Origin: Clostridiales bacterium
GTDB lineage: Bacteria; Bacillota; Clostridia; Lachnospirales; Lachnospiraceae
DNA length: 64,000 nucleotides
Direction: 5' to 3'
NCBI GenBank assembly: GCA_019423795.1
Contig: JAHZAT010000088.1
Coordinates: 1 to 64,000, forward strand
Below are positions 8,868-18,470 of this stretch, piece after piece; position 1 is the first letter of the stretch, and each line of letters begins with the position of its first letter. A program made the translations under genes and the position numbers. The notes under the pieces are model-generated. The model was not told the origin of the DNA, ran no database searches, and saw only the letters and a program-made list of their open reading frames with translations.

Positions 8868-10268
8868 ATGCAGTTCTTTATCTTTCTATCAATCTTTTTG
8901 CTGACGACATTGATATCTGTTTTTTTTAGTAAGTTTTTGAATGATGGATATCGAGAGAAAATATATGATCAGAAAGTTGATAGTGTAGCTAGTCAGTGTG
9001 TATGGCTTGGAGATCAGGTAGTTGGAGTTGATTTTCGTTTAGACGATGGCTCCAACTCTCTTTCTACCCAGACAGATAAATTAGCAGCGAGTATGAATGG
9101 TCGGATCATCGTAATCAAAAGTAATTATAAGATCATAAAAGATACACATACAGATTTTCAGTCAAGATTCTTCCTGAATCAGAATATTCTTGATATCATG
9201 GAGGGAAACAAAGAAAGAATTGTTACAGAGAATGGAAAATATATTGAAGTTTTGGTTCCAATCACATACAAGACAGGAAATAAAAAACAGATTCTTGGTG
9301 CAGTAATGGCGACTGTTCCATCAGAAGATATGATGGGTGCAGTCATCGAGATGGAACACAGAAGGAATATGCTTTTGGTTGCTTTCATTATATGCGGATT
9401 GTGTGCGGCGATGGCAATCAGTTATTTACTGACAAGAGATTTAAAGAAGATTCAGAAAGATGTTGATTTTATTGCATCTGGGCATGAGGATGAGTCGATT
9501 GAAGAGACAGGATTTTTGGAAATGCGTATGATTGTACAGCGCTTTAACGAGATTCTTGGAAGAATGCAGACATTAGAAGAATCCAGACAGGAATTTGTAT
9601 CGAATGTGTCTCATGAATTAAAAACACCAATGACATCAATGAAAGTTCTTGCAGATTCTCTGATTCAGCAGGGAGATCAGGTTCCAGCAGAACTATACCG
9701 TGAATTTATGCAGGATATTGTTGCGGAGATCGATCGAGAAAATGTTATTATTTCTGACCTGTTATCCTTGGTAAAACTAGATAAGAAAGCAGCACAGCTT
9801 CAGATCACTACAGTCAGCATTAATGAATTGTTAGAGATTGTTATGAAGAGATTAAAGCCGCTGGCACTTCAACGTAATATTGAATTGATCTTTGAAAGTT
9901 TTCGTCCGGTTACTGCGGAGATTGATGAAGTGAAATTATCACTTGGACTCACAAATCTGATCGAGAATGGTATTAAATACAACAAAGATGACGGATGGAT
10001 CCGTGTTACATTGAATGCTGATCATAAGTATTTCTATGTGAAAGTAGCGGATTCAGGTGTAGGTATTCCAGAGGACTGCCAGGATCAGGTATTTGATCGC
10101 TTCTATCGAGTGGATAAAGCAAGATCAAGAGACACTGGAGGTACCGGACTTGGACTTGCGATCACGAAAAGCGTTGTATCTCTTCATAATGGAGAGATTA
10201 AGCTGTACAGTAAAGTTGGTGAAGGAACAACATTTACCTTAAGAATTCCGTTAAAATATAAAGGCTAG
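8868..10268 (+). CDS. Membrane sensor histidine kinase
   Basis: From the first ATG: a transmembrane helix at 1-22, an extracytoplasmic sensor domain to about 165, a second helix at about 168-188, HAMP, the phospho-acceptor His249 in NVSHELKTPM, and an ATP-binding domain with NLIENGIKYN, DSGVGIP and GGTGLGLAI. Partner of the regulator immediately upstream. The start is uncertain: the frame is open back to 8817, no ribosome site precedes the ATG at 8868, and an in-frame ATT at 8826 follows a G-rich stretch overlapping the regulator's end. Confidence 0.92.
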   Translation: MQFFIFLSIFLLTTLISVFFSKFLNDGYREKIYDQKVDSVASQCVWLGDQVVGVDFRLDDGSNSLSTQTDKLAASMNGRIIVIKSNYKIIKDTHTDFQSRFFLNQNILDIMEGNKERIVTENGKYIEVLVPITYKTGNKKQILGAVMATVPSEDMMGAVIEMEHRRNMLLVAFIICGLCAAMAISYLLTRDLKKIQKDVDFIASGHEDESIEETGFLEMRMIVQRFNEILGRMQTLEESRQEFVSNVSHELKTPMTSMKVLADSLIQQGDQVPAELYREFMQDIVAEIDRENVIISDLLSLVKLDKKAAQLQITTVSINELLEIVMKRLKPLALQRNIELIFESFRPVTAEIDEVKLSLGLTNLIENGIKYNKDDGWIRVTLNADHKYFYVKVADSGVGIPEDCQDQVFDRFYRVDKARSRDTGGTGLGLAITKSVVSLHNGEIKLYSKVGEGTTFTLRIPLKYKG

Positions 10269-10277
10269 GAGGAGAAG

Positions 10278-10790
10278 ATGAAGAAAAAATCTGTTATGAT
10301 GATGTTCTGTCTGATTCTTGTTCTGGCACTTACAGGATGCCGGTCAAAGAAAGAAACGAATGACCAGAGCAATCAAAAAGGAACGGCGATTTATTACACA
10401 AACAATGATGTGACAAAACTCATATTAAAAAGAAAAAATATCAGATTAAAAGGCAGTCAGATTCAGAAAGTTCAGACGTTATTAGGAGAACTTCAGAAGA
10501 CGCCAAAGAGTCAGAACATACGGTCTGTTATACCAAAGAGAATTGTGATCAACAGTTTTGAGGTGAACAGCAATATTGTTCAGGTTGATTTTTCAATGGG
10601 ATATAAACGGATTGCAGAGAACAAAGATTTAATCTGTCGTGCGGGGATTGTTTATACATTAACTCAATTGAAAGGAATTAACTATGTATCATTTTCGATT
10701 TCAGGAGAACCTATGCTAGATACAGATGGAACAGCATTAGGAGCACTTGGAAGAGACAGTTTTGTGTTTGATGAATTGCCAATGAAATGA
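10278..10790 (+). CDS. GerMN-domain lipoprotein
   Basis: 170 residues with a basic N-terminus, a hydrophobic core and the lipobox LALTGC, so it should be exported and lipidated. The body resembles the GerMN domain of GerM and LpqB (VDFSMGYKRI...FSISGEPMLD...), often linked to spore envelope or to two-component sensors. AGGAGG precedes the start. It lies 9 bases after the kinase gene and may sense or tune that kinase, as LpqB does for MtrB; this is inference. Confidence 0.75.
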   Translation: MKKKSVMMMFCLILVLALTGCRSKKETNDQSNQKGTAIYYTNNDVTKLILKRKNIRLKGSQIQKVQTLLGELQKTPKSQNIRSVIPKRIVINSFEVNSNIVQVDFSMGYKRIAENKDLICRAGIVYTLTQLKGINYVSFSISGEPMLDTDGTALGALGRDSFVFDELPMK

Positions 10791-10793
10791 TTT

Positions 10794-12983
10794 ATGAAAA
10801 AAAGACATATGGTTCTTATATTTACCGGAGTATTATCCGGAATGGCCGTTGTATGGAATATTTTATCCATGACAACGGCTTTTTATTTACTTGCAGGACT
10901 CTGCATTATGGTGTGTATGCTTTGCTTTGATAAGGGATATGGATGGATCATCGCAGGAATGATCTTAGGAATTATATTTGCTGTATCTGCTAAAATCTCG
11001 ATGAATCTTGATTTTTCACAAGTCAGATATAATGAAACACAGGACATCATAGGAAAGGTAGTTGAAGTATCGCAAACAAAAACCGGAAAGCAGGCATTGC
11101 TTCTTAAAAATGATATGCTGGAAGGAAAAATTTTGTTATATACATCAAATGACGAAGAAATAAGTTCAGGCGATGTCGTATCTTTTAGGGGTAGCCTTAA
11201 AGTCTTTGATGGAGCAACCAATCCAGGACAGTTTTCCAACAGGCATTATTATTTTAGCAGAGGTATTTATTATCATGCATATTCAAAAGACATACTTATT
11301 AAAAAATCTACAGAGTTATGCTTAGATCAAATGATCGCAAGATGCAGAAAATATTTAAAACAACAACTTAGTATGCAGTATGATGAAGGAATTTCAAATT
11401 TCCTGAATGCAATGATGCTTGGAGATAAAACAAAGCTTAATGATACTGTAAAAGATGATTTTAAAGAAAGCGGTCTGATTCATTTAATGGCAGTATCTGG
11501 ACTTCATATTTCGCTGGCAGGAAGAAGCATTTATCGGCTGTTTCGCAGACTTTGTGGCAGCTTTATGATCAGTTCAGTTATTGGAACGATGTCAGCGGTA
11601 TTTTATTGTGCTTTAACGGGATTTTCAGTATCTTCTTTAAGAGCATTGATCATGCTTTTGATCTATTTTTTATCGCAGATTTTAGGAGAACATTACGATT
11701 TATTATCATCGGCTTCTTTTGCTGGTGTGATATTGCTTCTTATACGTCCATACAGGATTTATGATACAGCGTTCCTTTACTCATTTACAGCGGTTTTTGT
11801 GATCGGATGTTATCAGAGGATCAAGCCAAGGCTTAAGGGCAAGTTTCAAAAAATAAGAGAATCTTTATTGTTTTGTACAGCGATTCAGATTGGAATGTTT
11901 CCAATAATAATTTATTTTCAATATGAAGCACCGCTTCTTTCGTTTTTGGCAAATGTGATAGCTGTACCATTGGCATCGACGGCATTTACGGTGGCGTTTG
12001 TTTTGATCTTTCTTCCACATACAATTTTTCACGATATCATTTCGTGGATGATATATGTGATCTTATGGCTTTCCAAACGATCATATGGAATGCTTACAAT
12101 CGGGCATGTACCATTTTTCTGGGTGATTTTGTTTTATAGTCTGCTTTTGTTGTGTACTTCTCAAAGAAATAAACTTCAATTTAAGATCAGGATTGGTCTT
12201 ATTTATACAGGAATTGTGCTTCTTATATTTATACCAAAGTTTCGAAAGAAGACGATCACTTTTCTTGATGTTGGACAGGGAGACTGTTTTATTGCTGATA
12301 CCAATGCAGGACTGATCATATCAGATGGAGGAAGCAGTAGTGAAGATCAAGTTGGAAAATATAGGATTCTCCCATATATAAAATATCTTGGATATCAAAG
12401 GGTCAAAATTGCAGTTATCAGCCATATGGATGTGGATCATTATTCTGGAATTCTTGAACTTCTTAAGATGGGAAGGATTGAATATCTTGGACTTCCTGAA
12501 ATACAAAAGGATGCAGCAATGGAAAAGATCATAGAAGCGGCAAGACAAAATAATACTAAAGTTTTTTATTTATCGAGAGGAAGAACAATTAAGACGAAAG
12601 ATGATTATCTTAAAGTTCTCCATCCGGTAAAGAACAGTAAGATGGAAAAGAATGCAGCTTCAATTGTCATGCAAGGGAATATGCTTGGATACAAATTACT
12701 TCTTACAGGGGATGTAGAAAAAGAAGGAGAAGAACAGCTTCTGGGAGAAGGACTTAGCCACGCAGAAATATTAAAAGTAGCACATCATGGTTCTAAGAAT
12801 TCCACGAGCAGCGAATTTTTGCAAAAGGTATTGCCGGAACAAACGATCATATCCTGTGGACAAAATAACAGATATGGACATCCGCATAAGGAAACAATTC
12901 ACAGGTTAAAAAGCTGCCATACGAAGATCAAAAGAACAGACACAAATGGAGCTGTCATTTTTCGAGAGAAAAGAGATGGTTGA
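10794..12983 (+). CDS. comEC: ComEC/Rec2 DNA channel protein
   Basis: A 729-residue protein that forms the membrane channel for single-stranded DNA in transformation. N-terminal helices, then an OB-like soluble part (residues 70-140), the multi-helix ComEC core (about 200-480) with HLMAVSGLHISL, and a C-terminal metallo-beta-lactamase domain starting FLDVGQGDCF and containing SHMDVDHYSG and VAHHGSKNSTSS. All metal-binding motifs look intact, so this is not a decayed copy. It follows the GerMN gene by three bases. Confidence 0.93.
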   Translation: MKKRHMVLIFTGVLSGMAVVWNILSMTTAFYLLAGLCIMVCMLCFDKGYGWIIAGMILGIIFAVSAKISMNLDFSQVRYNETQDIIGKVVEVSQTKTGKQALLLKNDMLEGKILLYTSNDEEISSGDVVSFRGSLKVFDGATNPGQFSNRHYYFSRGIYYHAYSKDILIKKSTELCLDQMIARCRKYLKQQLSMQYDEGISNFLNAMMLGDKTKLNDTVKDDFKESGLIHLMAVSGLHISLAGRSIYRLFRRLCGSFMISSVIGTMSAVFYCALTGFSVSSLRALIMLLIYFLSQILGEHYDLLSSASFAGVILLLIRPYRIYDTAFLYSFTAVFVIGCYQRIKPRLKGKFQKIRESLLFCTAIQIGMFPIIIYFQYEAPLLSFLANVIAVPLASTAFTVAFVLIFLPHTIFHDIISWMIYVILWLSKRSYGMLTIGHVPFFWVILFYSLLLLCTSQRNKLQFKIRIGLIYTGIVLLIFIPKFRKKTITFLDVGQGDCFIADTNAGLIISDGGSSSEDQVGKYRILPYIKYLGYQRVKIAVISHMDVDHYSGILELLKMGRIEYLGLPEIQKDAAMEKIIEAARQNNTKVFYLSRGRTIKTKDDYLKVLHPVKNSKMEKNAASIVMQGNMLGYKLLLTGDVEKEGEEQLLGEGLSHAEILKVAHHGSKNSTSSEFLQKVLPEQTIISCGQNNRYGHPHKETIHRLKSCHTKIKRTDTNGAVIFREKRDG

Positions 12984-13008
12984 AAATCAGTTAAAAACAA
13001 GGTATACT
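12980..13008 (+). promoter_or_regulatory. Predicted promoter for holA inside the comEC end
   Basis: TTGAAA (12980-12985), 17-base spacer, TATACT (13003-13008). It lies across the stop codon of comEC and would start RNA near 13015, about 24 bases before holA. This would let the replication gene be transcribed when the competence genes are silent. Confidence 0.6.
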
Positions 13009-13038
13009 ATCAAAAGCCAGAGAAAGAGATGCAAAAAT

Positions 13039-14019
13039 ATGAAGAAAATATTAGAAGATATCAAGACAAATACATATGAACGATTTTATCTGTTTTACGG
13101 AGAAGAAAAATATATGATCTCCCAGATGAAGAATCAGTTAAAGAAGGCTTTAGTTTCAGAAGATGATACGATGAATTATTCTTATTTTGAAGGGAAAAAG
13201 GCTGATTCAGTGGAGATTGCAGAGCTTGCAAAGACACTGCCATTTTTTAGTGATCATAGATTCATTATCTTGGACGAGACAGGCCTTGGAAAGAAGAGTG
13301 ATGATTCTTTTATTGAGGCATTAAAAGAAGCTTCTGATACAAGTGTACTTCTTTTTATTGAAGACAGTGTTGATAAACGTTCAAAGATTTATAAGTTCCT
13401 TTCGAAGGAAGGACATGTAGTCTGTTTTGAATCAGCAGGAGATAAAGAATTATCCAGATGGTTGATGTCATTACTTAAGAAAGAAGGAAAACAGATGTCA
13501 TCTTCGACAATGCGAAGTTTCTTATACCGTTGTGGATCTGATATGTATACATTAAAAAATGAACTGGAAAAGCTGATTTCCTATGTTGGAGAAAGAAAAG
13601 AGATTACGATTCATGATTTAGAACAATTGACATCGTCTCAGACGACAAATCAGATTTTTGTAATGCTTGAAGCAATTGCAAGAAAACAAAGAGAAAAAGT
13701 ACTTACATTATATTACGATCTGATTGAATTGAGAGAGTCTCCATTTGGGATTCTTGCGTTGTTGGTAAGACAGTGTAATCAGCTGTTTCAAGTAAAGGAT
13801 TTAGACAGATTAGGAAAGAATAATGGAATGATCGCCAAGCAGATGAAAGTACCAGTGTTTGTGGCAGGAAAATTAAAAGATCAGGCTAAGCTGTTTTCGA
13901 TGGAAACACTGCGCAATATGCTCGAGTTATGTGCGAAGACAGATGAGGCGATTAAAACAGGAAAGATCAGCGACAGGGTTGGAGTGGAACTGTTACTGAT
14001 TGAGTTCAGCCAGAAATAA
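13039..14019 (+). CDS. holA: DNA polymerase III subunit delta
   Basis: The clamp-loader subunit that opens the sliding clamp. 326 residues starting MKKILEDIKTNTYERFYLFYGEE, with the AAA+-like fold of HolA/YqeN (no Walker A motif) and the helical C-terminal collar domain. The start at 13039 is 31 residues inside the longest frame; the predicted promoter at 12980-13008 makes the earlier start at 12946 unlikely. The comEC-holA-rpsT order is conserved in Firmicutes. The ribosome site is weak (GAAAGAG). Confidence 0.9.
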   Translation: MKKILEDIKTNTYERFYLFYGEEKYMISQMKNQLKKALVSEDDTMNYSYFEGKKADSVEIAELAKTLPFFSDHRFIILDETGLGKKSDDSFIEALKEASDTSVLLFIEDSVDKRSKIYKFLSKEGHVVCFESAGDKELSRWLMSLLKKEGKQMSSSTMRSFLYRCGSDMYTLKNELEKLISYVGERKEITIHDLEQLTSSQTTNQIFVMLEAIARKQREKVLTLYYDLIELRESPFGILALLVRQCNQLFQVKDLDRLGKNNGMIAKQMKVPVFVAGKLKDQAKLFSMETLRNMLELCAKTDEAIKTGKISDRVGVELLLIEFSQK

Positions 14020-14038
14020 AATAAAGGAATTAAAAATG

Positions 14039-14075
14039 GGATAGCCATATAATAAGAGTGGCTATCCTGTTTATT
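14039..14075 (+). terminator. Terminator of holA
   Basis: GGATAGCCA (14039-14047) and TGGCTATCC (14059-14067) form a perfect 9-base stem followed by a T-rich stretch. Confidence 0.75.
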
Positions 14076-14091
14076 TTCTAAAAATGTAAAC

Positions 14092-14122
14092 AAAAAAGAA
14101 GCCTGACGGTGGCTTCTTTTTT
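14092..14122. terminator. Bidirectional terminator between holA and rpsT
   Basis: 12-base perfect arms, 14092-14103 and 14111-14122, with A-runs on the outer left and T-runs on the outer right and a 7-base loop. It can stop transcription from both the holA and the rpsT side. Confidence 0.8.
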
Positions 14123-14163
14123 GCGGGTTAATTATATTTATATTCGATTCTTAATATTTAAAA

Positions 14164-14427
14164 TTAAGCGATAGCGTTAACAGCTTTAGATAAACGAGAG
14201 ATCTTTCTTGAAGCTGTATTCTTGTGGAAGATTCCTTTAGAAGTAGCTTTGTTGATCTCAGAAATGCAAGCTGTTAAAGCTTCAGAAGCTGCTGCTTTAT
14301 CGTTAGCTGCGATAGCTGCCTCTACTTTTTTGATATATGTTTTAACTTTAGTTTTGATTGCTTTATTTCTTTCTGTTTTTGTGTTGATAACTTTGATTCT
14401 TTTTTTTGCTGATTTAATATTTGCCAA
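14164..14427 (-). CDS. rpsT: 30S ribosomal protein S20
   Basis: Binds 16S rRNA early in small-subunit assembly. 87 residues, beginning ANIKSAKKRI after the initiator, Lys- and Ala-rich, normal length. The start is a TTG at 14427 placed 6 bases after a strong GGAGGTG; the longer frame from 14442 would begin inside that ribosome site. A TTG start is common for S20 and is known to lower translation for autogenous control. Codon use is strongly biased, as expected for a highly expressed gene. Confidence 0.95.
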   Translation of the reverse strand: MANIKSAKKRIKVINTKTERNKAIKTKVKTYIKKVEAAIAANDKAAASEALTACISEINKATSKGIFHKNTASRKISRLSKAVNAIA

Positions 14428-14532
14428 AGTGGGCACCTCCAATATAATAACTTAAATTTCTTACTTTTCTTACTTTTCTTGAATCTTGTCTATAGCGAGA
14501 CACGGTTAGCTATACACAAAACATACTGTTAT

Positions 14533-14561
14533 ATCTTATAGAAAATGTCCTCATTTGTCAA
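14533..14561 (-). promoter_or_regulatory. Predicted rpsT promoter
   Basis: On the minus strand TTGACA (14556-14561), a 17-base spacer and TAAGAT (14533-14538). The leader of about 100 bases holds an imperfect hairpin (GTATAGC near 14515 with GCTATAGAC near 14490), a possible site for S20 feedback. Confidence 0.55.
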
Positions 14562-14632
14562 TAACTTTGGCAAAAAAATGTAATATTTTTTTAAAAACAA
14601 TCACATACTACACAAAAAAGGAGGAAACATTG

Positions 14633-15478
14633 ATGCAAAATCGTACAGATCTGGCGTTAGAATTGAAGGAAGAAAAAAATATTGGATCTGCGGAGTCTGG
14701 AATTATTGTAAAAACAAGGATAGATACAGCAAATCATATCAAAGAAACAAAGATCATAATCAAAAATAAAAAAGGAGAAATTTCTCTTGGAAAACCAAAA
14801 GGGAGTTATATTACGATCGAAGCAAAAAATCTGTCTTCAAATGATGGGAGTTTTCATAAAGAAATGAGTGAAGCATTATTTTTAAATCTAAAGGAGATGC
14901 TTGGAAAGAGAAAAAAGATACTGATCGCAGGCCTTGGAAATGCTAATGTAACAGCAGATTCATTAGGACCTAAAGTTGTAAATAATCTTTGCATTACAAG
15001 ACATTTAGAAAGAGAAGGAATTGGAGAATATCAGTATGAGTTAAGTGCGATCGCGCCGGGAGTTATGGCACAGACAGGAATTGAGACAAGTGAGATTTTG
15101 GAATCGCTGGCAGCAAAGATTAGACCAGATGTTTTGATCGCAATTGATGCACTGGCGGCAAGAAGTTCCAGCAGATTAAATAAAACGATTCAGATCAGTG
15201 ATACTGGGATTTCACCTGGTTCAGGGGTTGGGAACCATAGAAGTGAGATTACGGAACATACGATCGGTGTTCCGGTATTTGCCATTGGAGTGCCAACGGT
15301 AATTTCTGTACCAGCGATCATTCATGATCTTTTTGGTAGGAGATCATTGGAAAAAGAATATAAAAATATGGATGAAGAATTTATTTCCATGCATGTAACA
15401 CCAAAGAATATTGATGAATCAATGAAAAGGATCAGCTATACCATATCAGAAGGCATTAATCATTTATTGCATAATTAA
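14633..15478 (+). CDS. gpr: Germination protease GPR
   Basis: Degrades small acid-soluble spore proteins at germination. 281 residues starting MQNRTDLALE, with the conserved region GLGNANVTADSLGPKV and the ALAARSSSRL segment of the A25 aspartic-type peptidase. GPR is made as a zymogen cut near the N-terminus. AAGGAGG is 7 bases before the start. A CATACTA at 14604-14610 could be a sigma-G -10 box but lies very close to the ribosome site. Shows that the host is a spore former. Confidence 0.93.
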   Translation: MQNRTDLALELKEEKNIGSAESGIIVKTRIDTANHIKETKIIIKNKKGEISLGKPKGSYITIEAKNLSSNDGSFHKEMSEALFLNLKEMLGKRKKILIAGLGNANVTADSLGPKVVNNLCITRHLEREGIGEYQYELSAIAPGVMAQTGIETSEILESLAAKIRPDVLIAIDALAARSSSRLNKTIQISDTGISPGSGVGNHRSEITEHTIGVPVFAIGVPTVISVPAIIHDLFGRRSLEKEYKNMDEEFISMHVTPKNIDESMKRISYTISEGINHLLHN

Positions 15479-15502
15479 AGAACCCATGAATACAATGAAA
15501 GT

Positions 15503-16606
15503 ATGGAGAAAAGAAAGAGATGGATTATACAGACAGGGATTTTTATATTTTTTATAATTTTTAGTAAACAGGTGTCAGGCACAATGATAGCAGAGATGAT
15601 CGATGGGTATTATCGGAAAGTGATTACTGAATTTTGTCCAGTATTGTCAAAGAAAGAAGAAACATTTTCAGGGATGATCTTGTCTGATATGATCCGTATA
15701 TATTATCGTGATACTGTACCATTTTTACAATATCGGACAGACTATAAAGATAAAGATGAGCAAGATCTTGTACAGGAGGATTATTACCATTTTCAGGATG
15801 ATGAGACAACAGATGAAGCTGCTCAGGAGGTAAAAAAGGAAGCAAAAAGATTTTATGCAAAAAAATGGGAAAATCCCAAATATTTAAGAAAATATATTTA
15901 TCAGATCGACAGTACAACAATGGCATTGAACAGTGAACTGAATGGAAAAGTTTTACTCAACATGGATCTTAAATTAAAAAAGACAAAAAAACCGCAGATC
16001 TTGATCTATCATACGCATGGGAGTGAGACATACAGAGGAAGTAAAAGAGGAAAAAAATCAGATACAGTGATCGGTGTAGGGGATATGCTGGTTAAGAAAT
16101 TAAGAGAGAAAAATATTTCTGTTATACATGACTGTAATATTTATGATAAAAAAAACGGGAAAGAAGAACGATCAAAAGCCTATAATTATGCAGCAAATGC
16201 AATAGAGAATCATTTAAAGAAATATCCATCTATAAAAGTGGTGATCGATTTGCACCGTGATGGTGTCAGTGAAAAAACAAAACTTGTTACAATGCAAAAG
16301 GGCAGACGGATGGCACAGATCATGTTTTTTAATGGTATGAGCCGTACCATATCCAATGGAAATATTAGATATCTGAAAAATCCTAATAAACAGATGAATT
16401 TAGCGTTCAGTCTGCAGCTTCAGGCACAGGCAGCAAAAAAATATCCTGGTTTTACAAGAAAAATTTATATGAAAGGATATCGTTATAATCTGCATTACAG
16501 AGGAAGAAGCCTTTTGGTTGAAGTTGGAGCTCAGAACAATACATTGTCAGAAGCGAAAGCATCCATGAGTTTACTTGCTGAATTATTAAGTGATGTGTTA
16601 TACTAA
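15503..16606 (+). CDS. spoIIP: Stage II sporulation protein P
   Basis: Peptidoglycan amidase/endopeptidase that works with SpoIID and SpoIIM in engulfment. 367 residues with an N-terminal membrane helix (about 8-22) and the amidase-3 catalytic motifs ILIYHTHGSETY and VVIDLHRDGV, which carry the zinc His residues. The gpr-spoIIP order is standard in Clostridia. The ribosome site is poor, so expression may rely on the upstream gene. Confidence 0.93.
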   Translation: MEKRKRWIIQTGIFIFFIIFSKQVSGTMIAEMIDGYYRKVITEFCPVLSKKEETFSGMILSDMIRIYYRDTVPFLQYRTDYKDKDEQDLVQEDYYHFQDDETTDEAAQEVKKEAKRFYAKKWENPKYLRKYIYQIDSTTMALNSELNGKVLLNMDLKLKKTKKPQILIYHTHGSETYRGSKRGKKSDTVIGVGDMLVKKLREKNISVIHDCNIYDKKNGKEERSKAYNYAANAIENHLKKYPSIKVVIDLHRDGVSEKTKLVTMQKGRRMAQIMFFNGMSRTISNGNIRYLKNPNKQMNLAFSLQLQAQAAKKYPGFTRKIYMKGYRYNLHYRGRSLLVEVGAQNNTLSEAKASMSLLAELLSDVLY

Positions 16607-16658
16607 AATGGAGTATGTAAAAAGTTATATGTACTTGAAATATAATTAGGAGGAACTT

Positions 16659-18470
16659 ATGGCAATAGATCAGAGTAAAATACGAAATTTTTGCATTATC
16701 GCACATATAGATCATGGAAAATCAACATTAGCAGACAGAATCATCCAGATGACAGGGACATTAACTGACAGGGAGATGCAGGAACAGGTTCTTGACAATA
16801 TGGATCTTGAGAGAGAACGTGGAATTACGATCAAATCTCAGGCAGTGCGAATTGTATATAAAGCAGATGATGGAGAAGAATATATCTTTAATCTTATCGA
16901 CACTCCAGGACATGTCGATTTTAATTACGAAGTTTCAAGAAGTCTTGCAGCCTGTGAAGGAGCAATCCTTGTTGTCGATGCGGCACAGGGAATCGAAGCT
17001 CAGACATTAGCAAACGTATATCTTGCGATCGACCATGATCTGGAAGTTATGCCGGTGATCAATAAGATCGACCTTCCAAGTGCAGATCCGGAACGTGTGA
17101 AAGCAGAGATTGAAGATGTGATCGGGATTGATGCAGAAGATGCACCACAGATTTCAGCAAAGAGCGGATTAAATGTAGAGCAGGTATTGAAACAGATCGT
17201 AGAGAAGATTCCAGCACCACAGGGAGATAAGAATGCACCTCTTCAGGGTCTGATCTTCGATAGTATGTATGATGCATACAAAGGAGTTATCATCTTTACA
17301 AGAATTAAAGAAGGTACGATCAAAGTTGGAACAAAGATGAAGATGATGGCAACCGGAGAAAGTGCAGAAGTTGTGGAAGTTGGAACATTTGGGGCTGGAA
17401 GATTTAATCCATGTGATGAATTAACTGCTGGAATGGTTGGATATGTCACAGCCAGTCTTAAGAATGTGCAGGGAACAAGAGTCGGTGATACGATCACAGA
17501 TGCGGATAATCCATGTGCAGAGCCACTTCCTGGATATAAAAAGGTTAATCCGATGGTATATTGTGGATTATATCCAACAGATGGGGCAAAATATCCAGAT
17601 TTAAGGGATGCATTAGAAAAACTTCAGTTAAATGATGCAGCACTTCAGTTTGAAGCAGAGACATCGGTTGCGTTAGGATTTGGATTCCGTTGTGGATTCC
17701 TTGGATTATTACATTTAGAGATCATTCAGGAACGTTTAGAGAGAGAATATAATCTGGATCTTGTAACAACAGCACCAGGGGTTATTTATCGTGTATATAA
17801 GACAGATGGAACAATGATCGAATTGACAAATCCATCAAATCTTCCTGATCCATCAGAGATCGATCATATGGAAGAACCAATCGTTACAGCAGAGATCATG
17901 GTAACATCAGAATTTGTCGGAGCGATCATGGGCTTATGTCAGGAAAGGCGTGGAGTTTATCTTGGAATGGAATATATGGAAGAGACAAGAGCATTGCTTC
18001 GTTATGAACTTCCACTAAATGAGATCATTTACGATTTCTTTGATGCATTAAAATCACGTTCCAGAGGATATGCATCCTTAGATTACGAGATGAAAGGATA
18101 TCAGACATCAAAACTTGTGAAATTAGATATCCTGATCAATAAAGAAGAAGTTGATGCACTTTCATTTATTGTACATGAAGATACAGCATATGAACGTGGA
18201 CGCAAGATGTGTTCTAAATTAAAAGAAGAGATTCCAAGACATATGTTTGAAATTCCAATTCAGGCAGCAATCGGAAGTAAAGTCATTGCAAGAGAGACTG
18301 TCAAAGCGATGAGAAAAGACGTTCTGGCAAAATGTTATGGTGGAGATATCTCTCGTAAGAGAAAACTGTTAGAGAAACAGAAGAAAGGAAAGAAACGAAT
18401 GCGTCAGGTAGGAAATGTTGAAATTCCACAGGAAGCATTCATGAGTGTTCTGAAATTAGATGAAGACTAA
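16659..18470 (+). CDS. lepA: Elongation factor 4 (LepA)
   Basis: Ribosomal GTPase acting in initiation/back-translocation. 603 residues with G1 AHIDHGKST (15-23), G3 DTPGH, G4 NKIDLP, the EF-G-like domains and the LepA-specific C-terminal domain ending KKRMRQVGNVEIPQEAF. AGGAGG precedes the start. Its last 11 bases overlap hemW, a conserved lepA-hemW arrangement. Confidence 0.97.
   Translation: MAIDQSKIRNFCIIAHIDHGKSTLADRIIQMTGTLTDREMQEQVLDNMDLERERGITIKSQAVRIVYKADDGEEYIFNLIDTPGHVDFNYEVSRSLAACEGAILVVDAAQGIEAQTLANVYLAIDHDLEVMPVINKIDLPSADPERVKAEIEDVIGIDAEDAPQISAKSGLNVEQVLKQIVEKIPAPQGDKNAPLQGLIFDSMYDAYKGVIIFTRIKEGTIKVGTKMKMMATGESAEVVEVGTFGAGRFNPCDELTAGMVGYVTASLKNVQGTRVGDTITDADNPCAEPLPGYKKVNPMVYCGLYPTDGAKYPDLRDALEKLQLNDAALQFEAETSVALGFGFRCGFLGLLHLEIIQERLEREYNLDLVTTAPGVIYRVYKTDGTMIELTNPSNLPDPSEIDHMEEPIVTAEIMVTSEFVGAIMGLCQERRGVYLGMEYMEETRALLRYELPLNEIIYDFFDALKSRSRGYASLDYEMKGYQTSKLVKLDILINKEEVDALSFIVHEDTAYERGRKMCSKLKEEIPRHMFEIPIQAAIGSKVIARETVKAMRKDVLAKCYGGDISRKRKLLEKQKKGKKRMRQVGNVEIPQEAFMSVLKLDED

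Noticed and set aside
14604..14610. Sigma-G -10 box for gpr
   Set aside because: CATACTA fits, but no matching -35 element was found at the right distance and the start of RNA would fall at the ribosome site. Kept only as a remark.
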